A DNA stretch of 64,000 nucleotides from Candidatus Rifleibacteriota bacterium. Lineage in GTDB: Bacteria > Muiribacteriota > Ozemobacteria > Ozemobacterales > Ozemobacteraceae. Location: NCBI GenBank assembly GCA_905236675.1, contig CAJOND010000013.1:1-64000 (forward strand), in the 5' to 3' direction. How positions within the stretch are numbered: position 1 is the first letter of the stretch; the number at the start of each line of letters is the position of its first letter. This document shows positions 53,550-63,632 of the stretch, one piece after another. The translations under genes and the position numbers were made by a program. Below the pieces are notes generated by a model. The model saw only the letters and a program-made list of their open reading frames with translations, did not search any database and was not told where the DNA came from.

Positions 53550-55115
53550 TCAACCTATATCGTCTGAATTTCTTTCGTATATAGCACATTTATATTTTGT
53601 AGATCTATATACTTCTTTATAAGTAGAAGGAACTTTTAGAGTTCCAAATGGTTCATACATGCCATCGCATTCAACCATTTTGGTATTTCTCTTAGTAATT
53701 GCTAGATAAACAGCCTTCAATACTTCATCACTTGCATCTTCATAGCCTTTATCTATATTAGCTTGAGAGTAATAGTTATCATCACCAGTCTTACCTGGAT
53801 CCCATTTCTGCATATCTTCGATAGAGACAGGATTGTTAATCATTACGCTTGCCCAACCATAAGACAAGTAAGGTTCACCAACATAGCCTTCTCTTTGAGT
53901 AGTTCCAACAATAATTTTAACATCAGCTTCTGATAAGCCAAGAGCTTTAGCAGCTTCTAATATTTCATCTTTTGTTGGAGTCTTCATTTCTGCGAATTCT
54001 TTATCAAATTCTTCTGGAGTAAGACCTTCAGATGCAGTTGCAGTATCATCAGTACTACCATCATCTGAAACATTCAAACCAACAGTAGTAACAGACGGAG
54101 AGCTCCAAGAACCTGGGCTGGTTCCACCAGTATAACTACCTGTGTAACTACCACTATAAGTAGGTGTTGCATCGGGAGTTGTATCGGCAGTATCTTCTGT
54201 ATTTTCATCAGGATTTTCTGTTAAAGTAGTAGGATCTTCTTCTCCATCTGCATCACCAGTACCATTTTCATTATTTCTTCTGATTCCAAGAAAATCATCA
54301 TATATTTTCTTCATGTTATTCTTAAAATCATCAGTTAGCTTATCTCTTTCATCTTGAGTATCAGCATCTAAGTTGCCTAATAAAGTAGCATCATCATATT
54401 GTCCCGCTTCAGCAGTAGCGATTAAAGATTCACCTGCAGCTCTAATTACCCCAAAAGTGTCTCCTAATAATTGAACACCTAAATTTAATTCATCAAATGG
54501 ATAAGAAAGAAAACTTCCTACATAAATAGTACCGACAAGAGGAAGCCATATAGATATACTATTTAAAGCATCAGATATTTTTGTTATAATACGAGAAAGA
54601 GTATTACAAACAGTTTCAACAACAGTACCAACAGCAACTAGAGTATTTCCAGCGTTGGTTAATCCCTGTCTTATGTCACTCATTGCTTGAGACTGAGCTT
54701 CCATAGTATCGCCAGCAACTTTAGATGGATCGGCATTCATTGCTGCTTCAACATCGCCAGAATCCATCTGAGTTTTTGCTTCTTCCATTTGAGCTTTTGC
54801 ATCTTCGAGCATCTCATTAGCTGCTGCAATTTCAGCCTTAAGATCTCCAGGAATAAACAAATTTGCTATTGTCAGAGTCCAAGACATATTGCTAACATCA
54901 ATTGCCTGCATTCCTGTGATTTGTTCATAGGCTGTATCAAACTCTGCTCTTGCTTCTTCTATTTCGGCAGAATTATAATTACTTCCAGTGCTTGAACTAG
55001 GAGCTGTTTCTCTTCCATATTCATCTATAACCTGTCTTGCCATTACAGGAGCAAATGGCTGTAAAAGCATACAAAAAACAAGCAAAATACTAATAAAATT
55101 TAACCGCTTTTTCAT
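53550..55115 (-). CDS. Secreted protein, paralogue of 52158-53360
   Basis: 521 residues. Signal peptide (to PVMARQ, about 27), helical EEAKTQMDSGDVEAAMNADP (about 110-130) and SKVAGDTMEAQSQAMSDIRQ, shared with the next gene, then a hydrophobic stretch, a Thr/Ser/Gly-rich linker (about 300-345) and a separate C-terminal domain (about 370-521) absent in the paralogue. Ribosome site GGAGG. Each gene has its own terminator. The extra domain suggests a distinct target or activity; unknown. Confidence 0.75.
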   Translation of the reverse strand: MKKRLNFISILLVFCMLLQPFAPVMARQVIDEYGRETAPSSSTGSNYNSAEIEEARAEFDTAYEQITGMQAIDVSNMSWTLTIANLFIPGDLKAEIAAANEMLEDAKAQMEEAKTQMDSGDVEAAMNADPSKVAGDTMEAQSQAMSDIRQGLTNAGNTLVAVGTVVETVCNTLSRIITKISDALNSISIWLPLVGTIYVGSFLSYPFDELNLGVQLLGDTFGVIRAAGESLIATAEAGQYDDATLLGNLDADTQDERDKLTDDFKNNMKKIYDDFLGIRRNNENGTGDADGEEDPTTLTENPDENTEDTADTTPDATPTYSGSYTGSYTGGTSPGSWSSPSVTTVGLNVSDDGSTDDTATASEGLTPEEFDKEFAEMKTPTKDEILEAAKALGLSEADVKIIVGTTQREGYVGEPYLSYGWASVMINNPVSIEDMQKWDPGKTGDDNYYSQANIDKGYEDASDEVLKAVYLAITKRNTKMVECDGMYEPFGTLKVPSTYKEVYRSTKYKCAIYERNSDDIG

Positions 55116-55355
55116 CTACGACCTCCAAAACAGTGTTTAGTAAGAAAATTAAACGATTCGAATGTACGATTAAAATGATAATTTATTTTAATTATACTCC
55201 AAAAAATAAGAAATAGGGGGAAAAATAAAAAAATTTTGTACCGAGTTTATATTTTTTTATTTAATTTCCTGTTTTCACTCTATTGTTTGTCACTTTATCC
55301 AATAATGTTTATAATATAAAAAATTAATCTTTAATTTTGAGGTTAAGTAAAATAG

Positions 55356-55562
55356 ATGATTTTTATAATCTTGTTTATTTTAAGAATAACAATACTATAT
55401 TTATTTATTAAATATTTAATTTATACTAAAGGTTTATTAAATAGATTCATTTTATTGCTAGTGCTATTTTTCTATTGCTTCATCAATTTCTTCTCTATCC
55501 CAAATTTTCGTCGTATTAATCCTCCTTCGAAACTAAAGAGAAGAATTAGAAGATTTATCTAG
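55356..55562 (+). CDS. Small basic membrane protein, doubtful
   Basis: 68 residues, almost wholly hydrophobic (two helices) with a basic end (KLKRRIRRFI). Possible ribosome site GAGG is 13 bases from the ATG, a little far. It lies alone in a 655-base gap and faces nothing. May be a small membrane or toxin-like peptide, or a chance frame. The rest of 55116-55770 holds only a hairpin. Confidence 0.4.
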   Translation: MIFIILFILRITILYLFIKYLIYTKGLLNRFILLLVLFFYCFINFFSIPNFRRINPPSKLKRRIRRFI

Positions 55563-55631
55563 GACAAACAAAACAAAAGATTCAAAAGGTTAAATTACTT
55601 CGTTAATTATGACAGTTCTCTAATAACATAA

Positions 55632-55670
55632 ACATCATCGCTATATTCAGAATGAACATAGCGATGATGT
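55632..55670. repeat. Perfect 13-bp palindrome with 13-base loop
   Basis: ACATCATCGCTAT (55632-55644) and ATAGCGATGATGT (55658-55670). No T run follows on either strand, so it is not a standard terminator. It may be a regulatory or operator-like site, or part of the SrfC gene 3' end processing; nothing decides it. Confidence 0.6.
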
Positions 55671-55770
55671 ATGCAAATAATATAGAGTTTTGCCCAGTTT
55701 CTTCACCGAATTTTATTACTTACCACTCTTTTGAACCAGGCATAGGATGTTTTTTCTTCCTCCTATACCC

Positions 55771-58335
55771 CTAATAAGGCATTTGAAGGATTTGTTCCAT
55801 AACTTTGTTACCAGCTTCGTCATCGGCGGTTGCTGCTGCAACATTATCTTTAAAAAGCTGAACAAAAGACATAGCCCAATTCTTGTATATATTCAAACCT
55901 GGGTAAGAAGTAGCTGAAAGCACTACTTTTGGAGCAACTTCAGGAATATGTTTTTCCTGGTGATTTTGTCCCAATTCAGTTACGTAGTTATTCATAATAG
56001 AAGAAGTTTCGGAAGCTATTTTTCTCAAGAAAATGCTTGGGTTTGGCGAATATAAAGCTTCTTCGCTAATGTCTGCAATTTTCTTTTCTATTTTCATTCG
56101 AGAAGCTCCCTTAATCAGCTCTTGAGCAGCTTCAGCAAACCAATCGGAAGACAAACCAGTTCTTTCCAGAAACTCTTCATCTTGTCCCATACTGGACAAT
56201 TGGGTTTGCCAGCGATCTAATACCGACTGAGCAAAAAGAGTTCCCTTTTTAACGATAGCTTTTGCTGGTTTCTCTGGGGCTTTAGACTTTTCAGAATCAC
56301 CAAAAATATCGAAAATATCTTCATCAAATACTGGTGCAGCTTCTTGAGCAGCAGCTTCCTCTTCATCTTCACCTAAAATCATCGGATTTACGATTGAATC
56401 ATAAATTGCTTCGACAGCTTTTATTGAAACGGAGAAACAATCTACATCTAGTATTCTTGGCAAAGCATATTTCGTTATCATTACTTTCTGTAACTGCATA
56501 ACAAGCTTCTTAGCTCTTTCTTCTGCGAGGTTTCTCGCTTTTGTAATGTCACTGCCAATATAATATCTCTGTAGATTCTTTTTTGTATCAGTGAATATCA
56601 ATTTTAAGTTTTCGGAAAGCTGATTAACCTTTGTATTAGAATCAATTCCTAATTTAAGCTTTTCTATGAGATATTCAATTCCAGAACAATCAGGAGAAGC
56701 TGCTTTTTTCCAAGATTCTTCAGGGTTTGCAAAATGTCTTTGAACATTTTCATTTGCTATATATTGAGCAAAAATCTTCTGAAGCTCTTCTTCGTCTCTA
56801 ACAAACTCTTTGCCGTCTTTTCCTCTTACAAATACAGTCTGATCAACACCAGGATTTCTGACCCAATAACAGTTCTGGAAAGGCTGATTTTCTGTCCATT
56901 CATTTACCCAGTCGCCATCTCTGCCCATGAATTCTTCAAAGTTAGTTCGCAATCTGCTATCCCATCTTACAGAAGGGTCTTCACCTCTTTTATGAACCAA
57001 ATCCATATCAAACTTTGTAAAAACATGGAACAACAAAGGAACCTTGCCAGCTCTGCTCTTTGGGTCTCTGCCGTGACTCCATTCAACCCATTTATTAATC
57101 ATATAAGGCAAAGACTTAGCTTCCTGGTTTCCACCCTCCTGACAGAGCAATAAAGCTGTAACGTCTCTGTCATCAGAAAATCTGTCAAATAAATATGCAA
57201 CTTTGCCTCTCAAAAAGACTTCTACTAAAGCTTCGTGAGATCTCATAATTCTGGCTTCATCATAGATTTGTGCTCTAGAACGTGCTCCAGGAAAATCTAA
57301 AACATCAAATTTGTTTAGCAAACTTTCTTTATCTGTTGTATCCGCCTGCAAAATGAGTTCAGCAGTTAAAGCACAGAGAGTAGAGCCGTCCATTTGTATT
57401 TGACCGCCATTTGAGAGAGCAATAGCGCACTTCTTATTACCAGGCTTCATAAGCATTGAAAGACGCTGAACGTCAATAATTGAATTGGTTCTAGGCAACA
57501 AAGCATCATCAAAAATTCCGACAACCTGACCACCAAGCTGGCCTAATTCCTTATGTAAAAATCTGAATAATTCAGTAATTTTAGAGAATTTTCCCCAAAG
57601 CCATTCTAAATATCTAATCTGATTATCAGCAGGCAAAAAGCGAATTTCATTTACTAGAATGCCCCAGTAATTGATATCATCAAGCATTTTAACAAACTGG
57701 TTGTGGAAATGCTTCTTAACATAGTCCTGCAAATCCCAAACATCGTCTTCGGAAAGTAATGGTGTATTGTTTGCCTTGCCGAAGCTGGACTTGAACTGCC
57801 CCTTAAGCTTTTGAATCTCTTCTGAAGTAGGCATAAAATCAGATTGACATTCAAATAAAAAACCATTCATGAAGATTTTAATTATGTCGGTCAGTGTAAT
57901 CAATCGAACGAATGCAGAACAGCCTGGAATTATCTGATAGGGTCTTAAAGTAAATCTAGTTACAATTGCTGTACTTTCACGACCACCAGCAGGATTTATT
58001 TCTTCAAGATAATCACGGCCTATTGGCTGATGCCCATAAGCATTTAATTTAACAGATAGAGCCTTATCGTTTCCACGAACCAATTCAGAAGTCAAATACG
58101 ACTTACCACATTGGCTGGCTCCAAAAATTCCTAATGCAACAGGTCTATAAGCAGATTCTTTGATTTTTTTAACAGTAATCAACTTTTCATGAAGGAAACG
58201 TTCCATACCTTTGCGAACCTGAATATCTTTAAGGTATTGTGATGTCCAATCAGAACTGCTTTCCAACAAATTTGCCACATTATCAGCAGTTTGCAAAATC
58301 TTTTGTTCTTCTGGTCTTAACATTCCCTGCTGCAT
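55771..58335 (-). CDS. SrfC-like large P-loop GTPase
   Basis: 854 residues. P-loop GASQCGKS (72-79), probable switch Thr at about 122, G3 motif DFPG (347-350) and G4 motif TKFD (440-443), with the long insertion between G1 and G3 usual for this family. Residues 450-854 are mostly helical. It matches the SrfC proteins (COG4458), once described as SsrB-regulated in Salmonella. The gene is last in the operon, and its ATG shares a base with the SrfA-like stop (TAATG). A ribosome site GGAG lies inside the upstream gene. Role: mechano-chemical or remodelling GTPase (inference). Confidence 0.88.
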   Translation of the reverse strand: MQQGMLRPEEQKILQTADNVANLLESSSDWTSQYLKDIQVRKGMERFLHEKLITVKKIKESAYRPVALGIFGASQCGKSYLTSELVRGNDKALSVKLNAYGHQPIGRDYLEEINPAGGRESTAIVTRFTLRPYQIIPGCSAFVRLITLTDIIKIFMNGFLFECQSDFMPTSEEIQKLKGQFKSSFGKANNTPLLSEDDVWDLQDYVKKHFHNQFVKMLDDINYWGILVNEIRFLPADNQIRYLEWLWGKFSKITELFRFLHKELGQLGGQVVGIFDDALLPRTNSIIDVQRLSMLMKPGNKKCAIALSNGGQIQMDGSTLCALTAELILQADTTDKESLLNKFDVLDFPGARSRAQIYDEARIMRSHEALVEVFLRGKVAYLFDRFSDDRDVTALLLCQEGGNQEAKSLPYMINKWVEWSHGRDPKSRAGKVPLLFHVFTKFDMDLVHKRGEDPSVRWDSRLRTNFEEFMGRDGDWVNEWTENQPFQNCYWVRNPGVDQTVFVRGKDGKEFVRDEEELQKIFAQYIANENVQRHFANPEESWKKAASPDCSGIEYLIEKLKLGIDSNTKVNQLSENLKLIFTDTKKNLQRYYIGSDITKARNLAEERAKKLVMQLQKVMITKYALPRILDVDCFSVSIKAVEAIYDSIVNPMILGEDEEEAAAQEAAPVFDEDIFDIFGDSEKSKAPEKPAKAIVKKGTLFAQSVLDRWQTQLSSMGQDEEFLERTGLSSDWFAEAAQELIKGASRMKIEKKIADISEEALYSPNPSIFLRKIASETSSIMNNYVTELGQNHQEKHIPEVAPKVVLSATSYPGLNIYKNWAMSFVQLFKDNVAAATADDEAGNKVMEQILQMPY

Positions 58336-60083
58336 TATTGTTCTCCTATAATATTATTTGTTGCAGATTTTAGTTTTTCTAGTTTCTTTTGGATTTCCGC
58401 TTTATCTTTTTCTGAAGCTAATAGACAGTTTTTCAAATCTTCTGGTTTATGTTCCTTGAATTTTCTGTTGCATACAGGGCAAGCATCTTCAAGATTTAAG
58501 CCACTTTTTGATTCTTCTGATTCTTTTTTAGAAACACTTTGTTCAGAGGAATCAGGTTTGCCAGATGAAGCAGCAGCTTTTTTACCATCACCTGCTCCTT
58601 GAGCAGAGTTTTCACCTTGAGCATCGGACCCATTATTGATGCCATTTACAGAATCAGATTTTTTACCTTCACCGCTGCCTTGATTATCTCCTTTTTTATT
58701 TCCAGCACTATTGCCAGAGCTATTACCTGTGCTACCTTGTTTAGATATATTACCATCGGCAGAATTAGCATTACCTGTTGCATCTTTTCCAGAAGCTTGA
58801 AGTATACATTTTTTATAATCTTCCGGATTATGTTTCTTGAACGGCTTAGAGCATACAGGACAGGGTTCGTTAGAATCTTTCTTTGAACTATCTATAGCTC
58901 CCTTAGAACCATTTTTATTATTTTTACCAGATCCATTTTTACCTTGGTCTGATGGATTTCCGCTAGGTGTGCCACCTTGTTGTCCGTTTCCACCACCATT
59001 GCCTATACCCGATGGACTTCCGCCTGGTGCGCCACCCTGCTGACCGTTTCCGCCACCATTGCTACCTGATGGACTTCCGCCTGGTGAACCGCCACCCTGT
59101 TGACCGTTTCCACCACCATTGCTACCGCCAATTCCACCTTGACTGCCAGCACCCCCACCGTTTCCTCCAAGAGGATTAACAATAGCAGTATTAGGACCAC
59201 CATTATTTCCGTATGGATTATTAGGTAAGCGAGGTGGAACCAAAAATCTCATAAGAAGAAGCAGCAAAATAATTATAGCAAGAACAATAGCAAGCCATTT
59301 AACCCACACATAACCACCTAAACCTGCAAACGCAGTTGTAGGTTCTTCAGTGTTGGCTGCAGGTTTATCTTCTTCCTTTTTAACAGGTTCAGTTTTTTCT
59401 TCTGGTTTAGGTTCTGGTTTTTCTTCAACAGGTTTTTCTTCAACTTTTTCTATTACTTTTTCCTGTTCATTAAAAAGTGAAGCTGCAGCTGCAGGAGCAA
59501 CAGTCTCAATAATATTATCTGTCTTTTCTTCTTCTATTGGTTCTTTTATTTTGATAGGCTCTTCTTTTTTTTCAGGTTCTCTTTTAATGTCTTTAATGAA
59601 GCTATCCCAATCAGAATAAATACCTGAACTACTCATCAATCCATTATCATCAGAAAATCCCCACTGAACAATAACAGGCTTCCCATTAACCACCCAAATT
59701 TGGTTTGTATCTGGACGTTTGCCAACAATAGACAAAAACTGTGCATAATCGCGATTTTTACCAGATTTAGTCCTATTTTCAGCAATATAAGCATCTATTT
59801 TAGAAAAAGCATCTGATATTTGCTTTTCAATTTTACTTCTTTCTGATTCTGATACTTGAGAAATATGAACGGCTTTTCCACTACCAGAACAAGTCCATTC
59901 AATTTCTGTAGCACCGACAGCCATAGAATCTATTTCTGGTTTGGCAAAAAGGTCGGCATAAGCTCCGTTCTGGTCTATAGAACGCATTACACCCTGTAAA
60001 TGACTGTAATATTTGTGAACTTCCTGATTACGAAAAGTATGAACTCTAAAACCTTGTGTTTTAGTTTTTATAATGCTGCTCAT
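58335..60083 (-). CDS. SrfA-like membrane protein with two C2HC motifs
   Basis: 582 residues. N-terminal domain (about 1-165), an acidic/Lys-Pro-Glu linker (166-250), one membrane helix (261-282), then a Gly/Asn/Ser-rich repeat region (about 290-395, with SNGGGNGQQGG units). Two copies of a Cys-His motif follow: CPVC....KKHNPEDYKKC (408-426) and CPVC....KEHKPEDLKNC (535-553), both C-x2-C-x6-H-x7-C, so probable zinc sites. Called SrfA-like from position between SrfB and SrfC and general build, not from a sequence match. Its ATG overlaps the stop of the upstream gene (ATGA). Confidence 0.65.
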   Translation of the reverse strand: MSSIIKTKTQGFRVHTFRNQEVHKYYSHLQGVMRSIDQNGAYADLFAKPEIDSMAVGATEIEWTCSGSGKAVHISQVSESERSKIEKQISDAFSKIDAYIAENRTKSGKNRDYAQFLSIVGKRPDTNQIWVVNGKPVIVQWGFSDDNGLMSSSGIYSDWDSFIKDIKREPEKKEEPIKIKEPIEEEKTDNIIETVAPAAAASLFNEQEKVIEKVEEKPVEEKPEPKPEEKTEPVKKEEDKPAANTEEPTTAFAGLGGYVWVKWLAIVLAIIILLLLLMRFLVPPRLPNNPYGNNGGPNTAIVNPLGGNGGGAGSQGGIGGSNGGGNGQQGGGSPGGSPSGSNGGGNGQQGGAPGGSPSGIGNGGGNGQQGGTPSGNPSDQGKNGSGKNNKNGSKGAIDSSKKDSNEPCPVCSKPFKKHNPEDYKKCILQASGKDATGNANSADGNISKQGSTGNSSGNSAGNKKGDNQGSGEGKKSDSVNGINNGSDAQGENSAQGAGDGKKAAASSGKPDSSEQSVSKKESEESKSGLNLEDACPVCNRKFKEHKPEDLKNCLLASEKDKAEIQKKLEKLKSATNNIIGEQ

Positions 60084-60859
60084 GAAAGTACCAACCCTGT
60101 ATATATAATATGATTCGAACCGCTATCAATAATAAGAAAACTTCTCATTTCCTTTACTACCAGCCCACTTGTTGACGAACCAGCAACTCGTTCATGGAAC
60201 ATTGGCTTAAAAGGTTCACCTTCCATTGGAATAAAAGAATAGTTTTCTGAAACTTCTGAAAGATACTTAGCAACCAGTTTTAAAAGTCTTTTTCTTTCTT
60301 GGAATTTCAAGCCCGCGATACTTTCTAGGAATCTGTCGCTTAATGTTTTTAAAACAAATAGTTTCTGTTCAGGCGTTCCATGCCTTATAAATCTTTTGCA
60401 GGGGAAAAGGCCTAGAAAAGCTGTAATTAAAGCTTTTTCGACGGACCCTTGAAGTTTTGCTGCAATTTCTTTAAATTCATTTAGAACTTCAGATTCAGAT
60501 GAATCATAGTTTTTGCAACAATCTAGAAGTTCTGCAAAATTTTGTTGAGATTCACTATTATCGCTACTTTTATCGTCTTCATCTGAAAAGAATAGTCCCG
60601 AAGAAGTAGGGGTTATAGATGGTTCATCGCTGAATAAACTAGTTGCTACTGGTTTTACTTCAACAGATTCCTGAGACTGAAAAAGACTGCTAGGGTTCTG
60701 ATTAGCTTCAACAGCATTATTCCCTTTAGGTAGAAATGATTTATTATGGTTATAATCAGCAATCATTTCTCTAAGAGTAATTAACTCAGTATCATTAAGA
60801 GGTGGAACGCTATTGTTTTCTGTATTTTCTGGAGGAAATGCCAATAATTCGTCTTCCAT
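60080..60859 (-). CDS. Unknown Srf-operon partner, half disordered
   Basis: 259 residues: residues 1-110 are Ser/Asn/Glu-rich and disordered, 115-259 helical with three Cys (LDCCKNYDS, FPCKRF) and a conserved-looking end (SFLIIDSGSNHIIYTGLVLS). No family is recognised. It is inserted between SrfB and the SrfA-like gene with overlap on the right, which makes a stoichiometric partner likely. Ribosome site GAGG upstream. Could be an adaptor between the SrfB ATPase and the membrane protein. Confidence 0.7.
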   Translation of the reverse strand: MEDELLAFPPENTENNSVPPLNDTELITLREMIADYNHNKSFLPKGNNAVEANQNPSSLFQSQESVEVKPVATSLFSDEPSITPTSSGLFFSDEDDKSSDNSESQQNFAELLDCCKNYDSSESEVLNEFKEIAAKLQGSVEKALITAFLGLFPCKRFIRHGTPEQKLFVLKTLSDRFLESIAGLKFQERKRLLKLVAKYLSEVSENYSFIPMEGEPFKPMFHERVAGSSTSGLVVKEMRSFLIIDSGSNHIIYTGLVLS

Positions 60860-60877
60860 TTTATCTACCTCTCTTAA

Positions 60878-63628
60878 TTAAAGCTCAAAGCAGCCAGTAT
60901 CTATCCAATACTGTTCGGAAACCATTGTTTTTAAATGCAACGAAGCAGCCTGTTTATCTGCTTTACGTCCATTTTCATCAAACATATCTGTAATCTTGAC
61001 CATTTCGCGATCGTTGTTATCTTGAACAAGTATTACGCTATAAGGGCCTTCAGATTTAAGTTTGCTTTGATTAATCTTGATTTCCCATAACGGGTTAACC
61101 ATGCATAGTTTTGAATCAACTCTTCTTACACCAAGAGCAGCAGATTTTGAAACATTAAGTTTCGCAGCAGTAGCTTCGGTTGGGAACATTTCGTTATCCA
61201 TAATAAGAGTGTCTTTTATAAATGTTCCGATAAAGCATTCTCTCTGTTTAATCATTGAGTTGTCGGAAGTAATAGATACTGCTTCCAGCTTCTTTAGCTT
61301 TTCTGCATAAAGCCATACTGTTGCTCCCATAACGCAGGTAGTTTTGGGGTCTGCGATTCCTCCGCCTTTCTGAGAAAACGGATACCAGCTTCCTACCGAA
61401 AAGCCTTTAAGACAAATGATTCCAGAAGGCTTAACAGGCATGTATCTGAGCAATATTTCTCTGATAATTGGCAATGAAGACGGTTTACCGCCAAGGATAA
61501 GAACATCGCAGTTAAACTGAGCAATTACTTCAGAGAAAATACGCAAAACGTTGTCCAATACGTTAGAAATAACTGAATTTGTTATTACTTTAGAAATACG
61601 CCATGGAATTTCTGCCAATGTCATTTCTACGCCAAATTCATTTCTCATTTGTTCAGAAAAGAAGTCTAGCACATTAGAGCTTGGCATTCTGTCTGGGAAA
61701 AACTGGTCGAAGTTTAATTCGATATTAGGGTCTTCAACGTCCATTTCGACAAATTCCAAATATCTTAGAGACATAGGAATCCAAATCTGACTGCACATTT
61801 CAGCTTTCATATCAATAAAACGCTTGTTTTTTCCACCATGACCATGACCAAAGAATATTCTGAAATCTTCCCAATCTATATCAGGATTTTTTTCTCTTGC
61901 GTAGTTAAAGACTTTTTTTAGAATAATCTTTTCTATAATCCTTTTGGTGATTTCATCACCAGCAATTGAAAAGCCTTCTGAGAAAAGCTGTTTTTGAATA
62001 ATTGAACTGTGATTGCTGCCATTCTTATATTCAGCAATCATCAAATCGCTGGTTCCACCACCAATATCTATACTGGCTACCCTTAGCGTCTGAGCCTCAA
62101 ATCCATCATCTGTAACTCTTTTATGACCTAATGATTCTATAGTAGCTTTGGAATCACTCATAAAATGGTTCACAATTTCGCCGTAGAGATATGTCAGTTG
62201 AACAGCAGAAGCTTCGTCTAAGTCTATGTGAACTCTTGGTTTAAGTGCTTCACTGCGGTTAGTCAGAGCAAAATACATATCAACAGCATTCTGAATACGC
62301 TTTATATAAATATTCTTTTCAGCAGTAGACATTCCACAGGGAATCGTCAAAACAATATTTCTTAGTCTGCGTGCAGCTTGGCGATGACCTTTCGCCTTTC
62401 TGTAATTGAAAGAGTTTATTTGAGCGTAAACATGACCTATAATTTCAGTCATTACAAAAGTCATCATTGAACTTGCAGGATAGCAATGTTCAAAACTTGG
62501 GCTGACTGATTCATCCCTATAAAAACCGTCATCGTCAATATTTGCAAGAACAGGGCTATCAACCTTTTTGCCTATTCCTTCAATAGGAAGATTAAAATAC
62601 CAAGGATAATGCTTCTGTTCTAAGTCCCATAAATAGCGTTTTGGGCTAGACATTCCTGTATCGCCAATGTCGTATTGTTCCATTTCGGCAGCTTCTTGTC
62701 CAATTCTAACCACACCAGGCCATACGAAACGATTTGAAAGAGAAGGAACTTTGTAGTTTTCTCCTTCAAATAACGGTGGATAAAACTTGAAACTAGTTGA
62801 AAACGGCTCAGTATAAACCAAAGTAGGGTCTTTCAAGTTTCTGATTTCCATTTTACAACATTCATCAAGTCTTACATCGCAACCTGGAATTTCTTCTGCA
62901 AGAACTCCGCAAGCCCTGCTATTGCCCAAATCCAGAATCAAATCCACATTAATATCTTCACCTTCAGGGCTTAATATTGTCATTTCAGGAACCAGTTCAG
63001 AAAGCTTTAAACCATCTATTAAAGTAATGAATGAAGCCATAGAAATGGCATAAGCGGGAATAGCATCATCTGCACTGCTCGGAATATCTATAAAAGCTGT
63101 TTTTATCCAATTGAGCATCGCAGGAGTCTGGAAGAAAAAGACATTTCCAGAATCAATAACAAAAGTATGACCAATATCTTCTGCCAATAAACCTGTTCCC
63201 TGTTTGTCGCCAACAGCATTAGGGTCGAGGTTTTCATTGGTATCAATAGCTATAGCATACTTAAAAACATTGTCGTCAAGCTGTAATACTGGTCTTGTAA
63301 ATATAATTCTCGCCCAGTCAACACTCTTAGTTGGAATAGTTTTATCGGCAGAGTTAAGCTTGAAGGGCAAAGGAATCCATTTTCCTAAAACAGCTCTTAA
63401 AATATCGCCAAAACAAATTGAAATTCCGCCAATATCTTTAAGTAGTTGTTCACCAGAAACTGCATTAACAATAGGCTTATCACCTAGAACCAATGATATT
63501 GCAGAATTTGAGTCCTGCAAAACTCTGTAATCCCAGTTTTTTGCAAGCAAATCATCTTGAAATCTGTAACCCTCTTCGGGGGAATAAAATGTAAGACCTG
63601 TTGATGCTAAAAATTCGATTTTTTCCAT
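60878..63628 (-). CDS. SrfB-like actin/Hsp70-fold ATPase
   Basis: 916 residues. An N-terminal domain (1-225) precedes an ASKHA ATPase: phosphate-1 motif LDLGNSRACGVL (232-243), phosphate-2 motif DIGGGTSDLMI (521-531), and adenosine motif DVLILGGKPSSLPII (708-722). These are the motifs of actin/Hsp70-type ATPases, widely spaced by insertions as in SrfB (COG4457). Such proteins couple ATP hydrolysis to assembly or folding. Gap to the next gene upstream is four bases. With the SrfC GTPase it pairs two nucleotide-driven motors in one operon. Confidence 0.88.
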   Translation of the reverse strand: MEKIEFLASTGLTFYSPEEGYRFQDDLLAKNWDYRVLQDSNSAISLVLGDKPIVNAVSGEQLLKDIGGISICFGDILRAVLGKWIPLPFKLNSADKTIPTKSVDWARIIFTRPVLQLDDNVFKYAIAIDTNENLDPNAVGDKQGTGLLAEDIGHTFVIDSGNVFFFQTPAMLNWIKTAFIDIPSSADDAIPAYAISMASFITLIDGLKLSELVPEMTILSPEGEDINVDLILDLGNSRACGVLAEEIPGCDVRLDECCKMEIRNLKDPTLVYTEPFSTSFKFYPPLFEGENYKVPSLSNRFVWPGVVRIGQEAAEMEQYDIGDTGMSSPKRYLWDLEQKHYPWYFNLPIEGIGKKVDSPVLANIDDDGFYRDESVSPSFEHCYPASSMMTFVMTEIIGHVYAQINSFNYRKAKGHRQAARRLRNIVLTIPCGMSTAEKNIYIKRIQNAVDMYFALTNRSEALKPRVHIDLDEASAVQLTYLYGEIVNHFMSDSKATIESLGHKRVTDDGFEAQTLRVASIDIGGGTSDLMIAEYKNGSNHSSIIQKQLFSEGFSIAGDEITKRIIEKIILKKVFNYAREKNPDIDWEDFRIFFGHGHGGKNKRFIDMKAEMCSQIWIPMSLRYLEFVEMDVEDPNIELNFDQFFPDRMPSSNVLDFFSEQMRNEFGVEMTLAEIPWRISKVITNSVISNVLDNVLRIFSEVIAQFNCDVLILGGKPSSLPIIREILLRYMPVKPSGIICLKGFSVGSWYPFSQKGGGIADPKTTCVMGATVWLYAEKLKKLEAVSITSDNSMIKQRECFIGTFIKDTLIMDNEMFPTEATAAKLNVSKSAALGVRRVDSKLCMVNPLWEIKINQSKLKSEGPYSVILVQDNNDREMVKITDMFDENGRKADKQAASLHLKTMVSEQYWIDTGCFEL

Positions 63629-63632
63629 ATTA

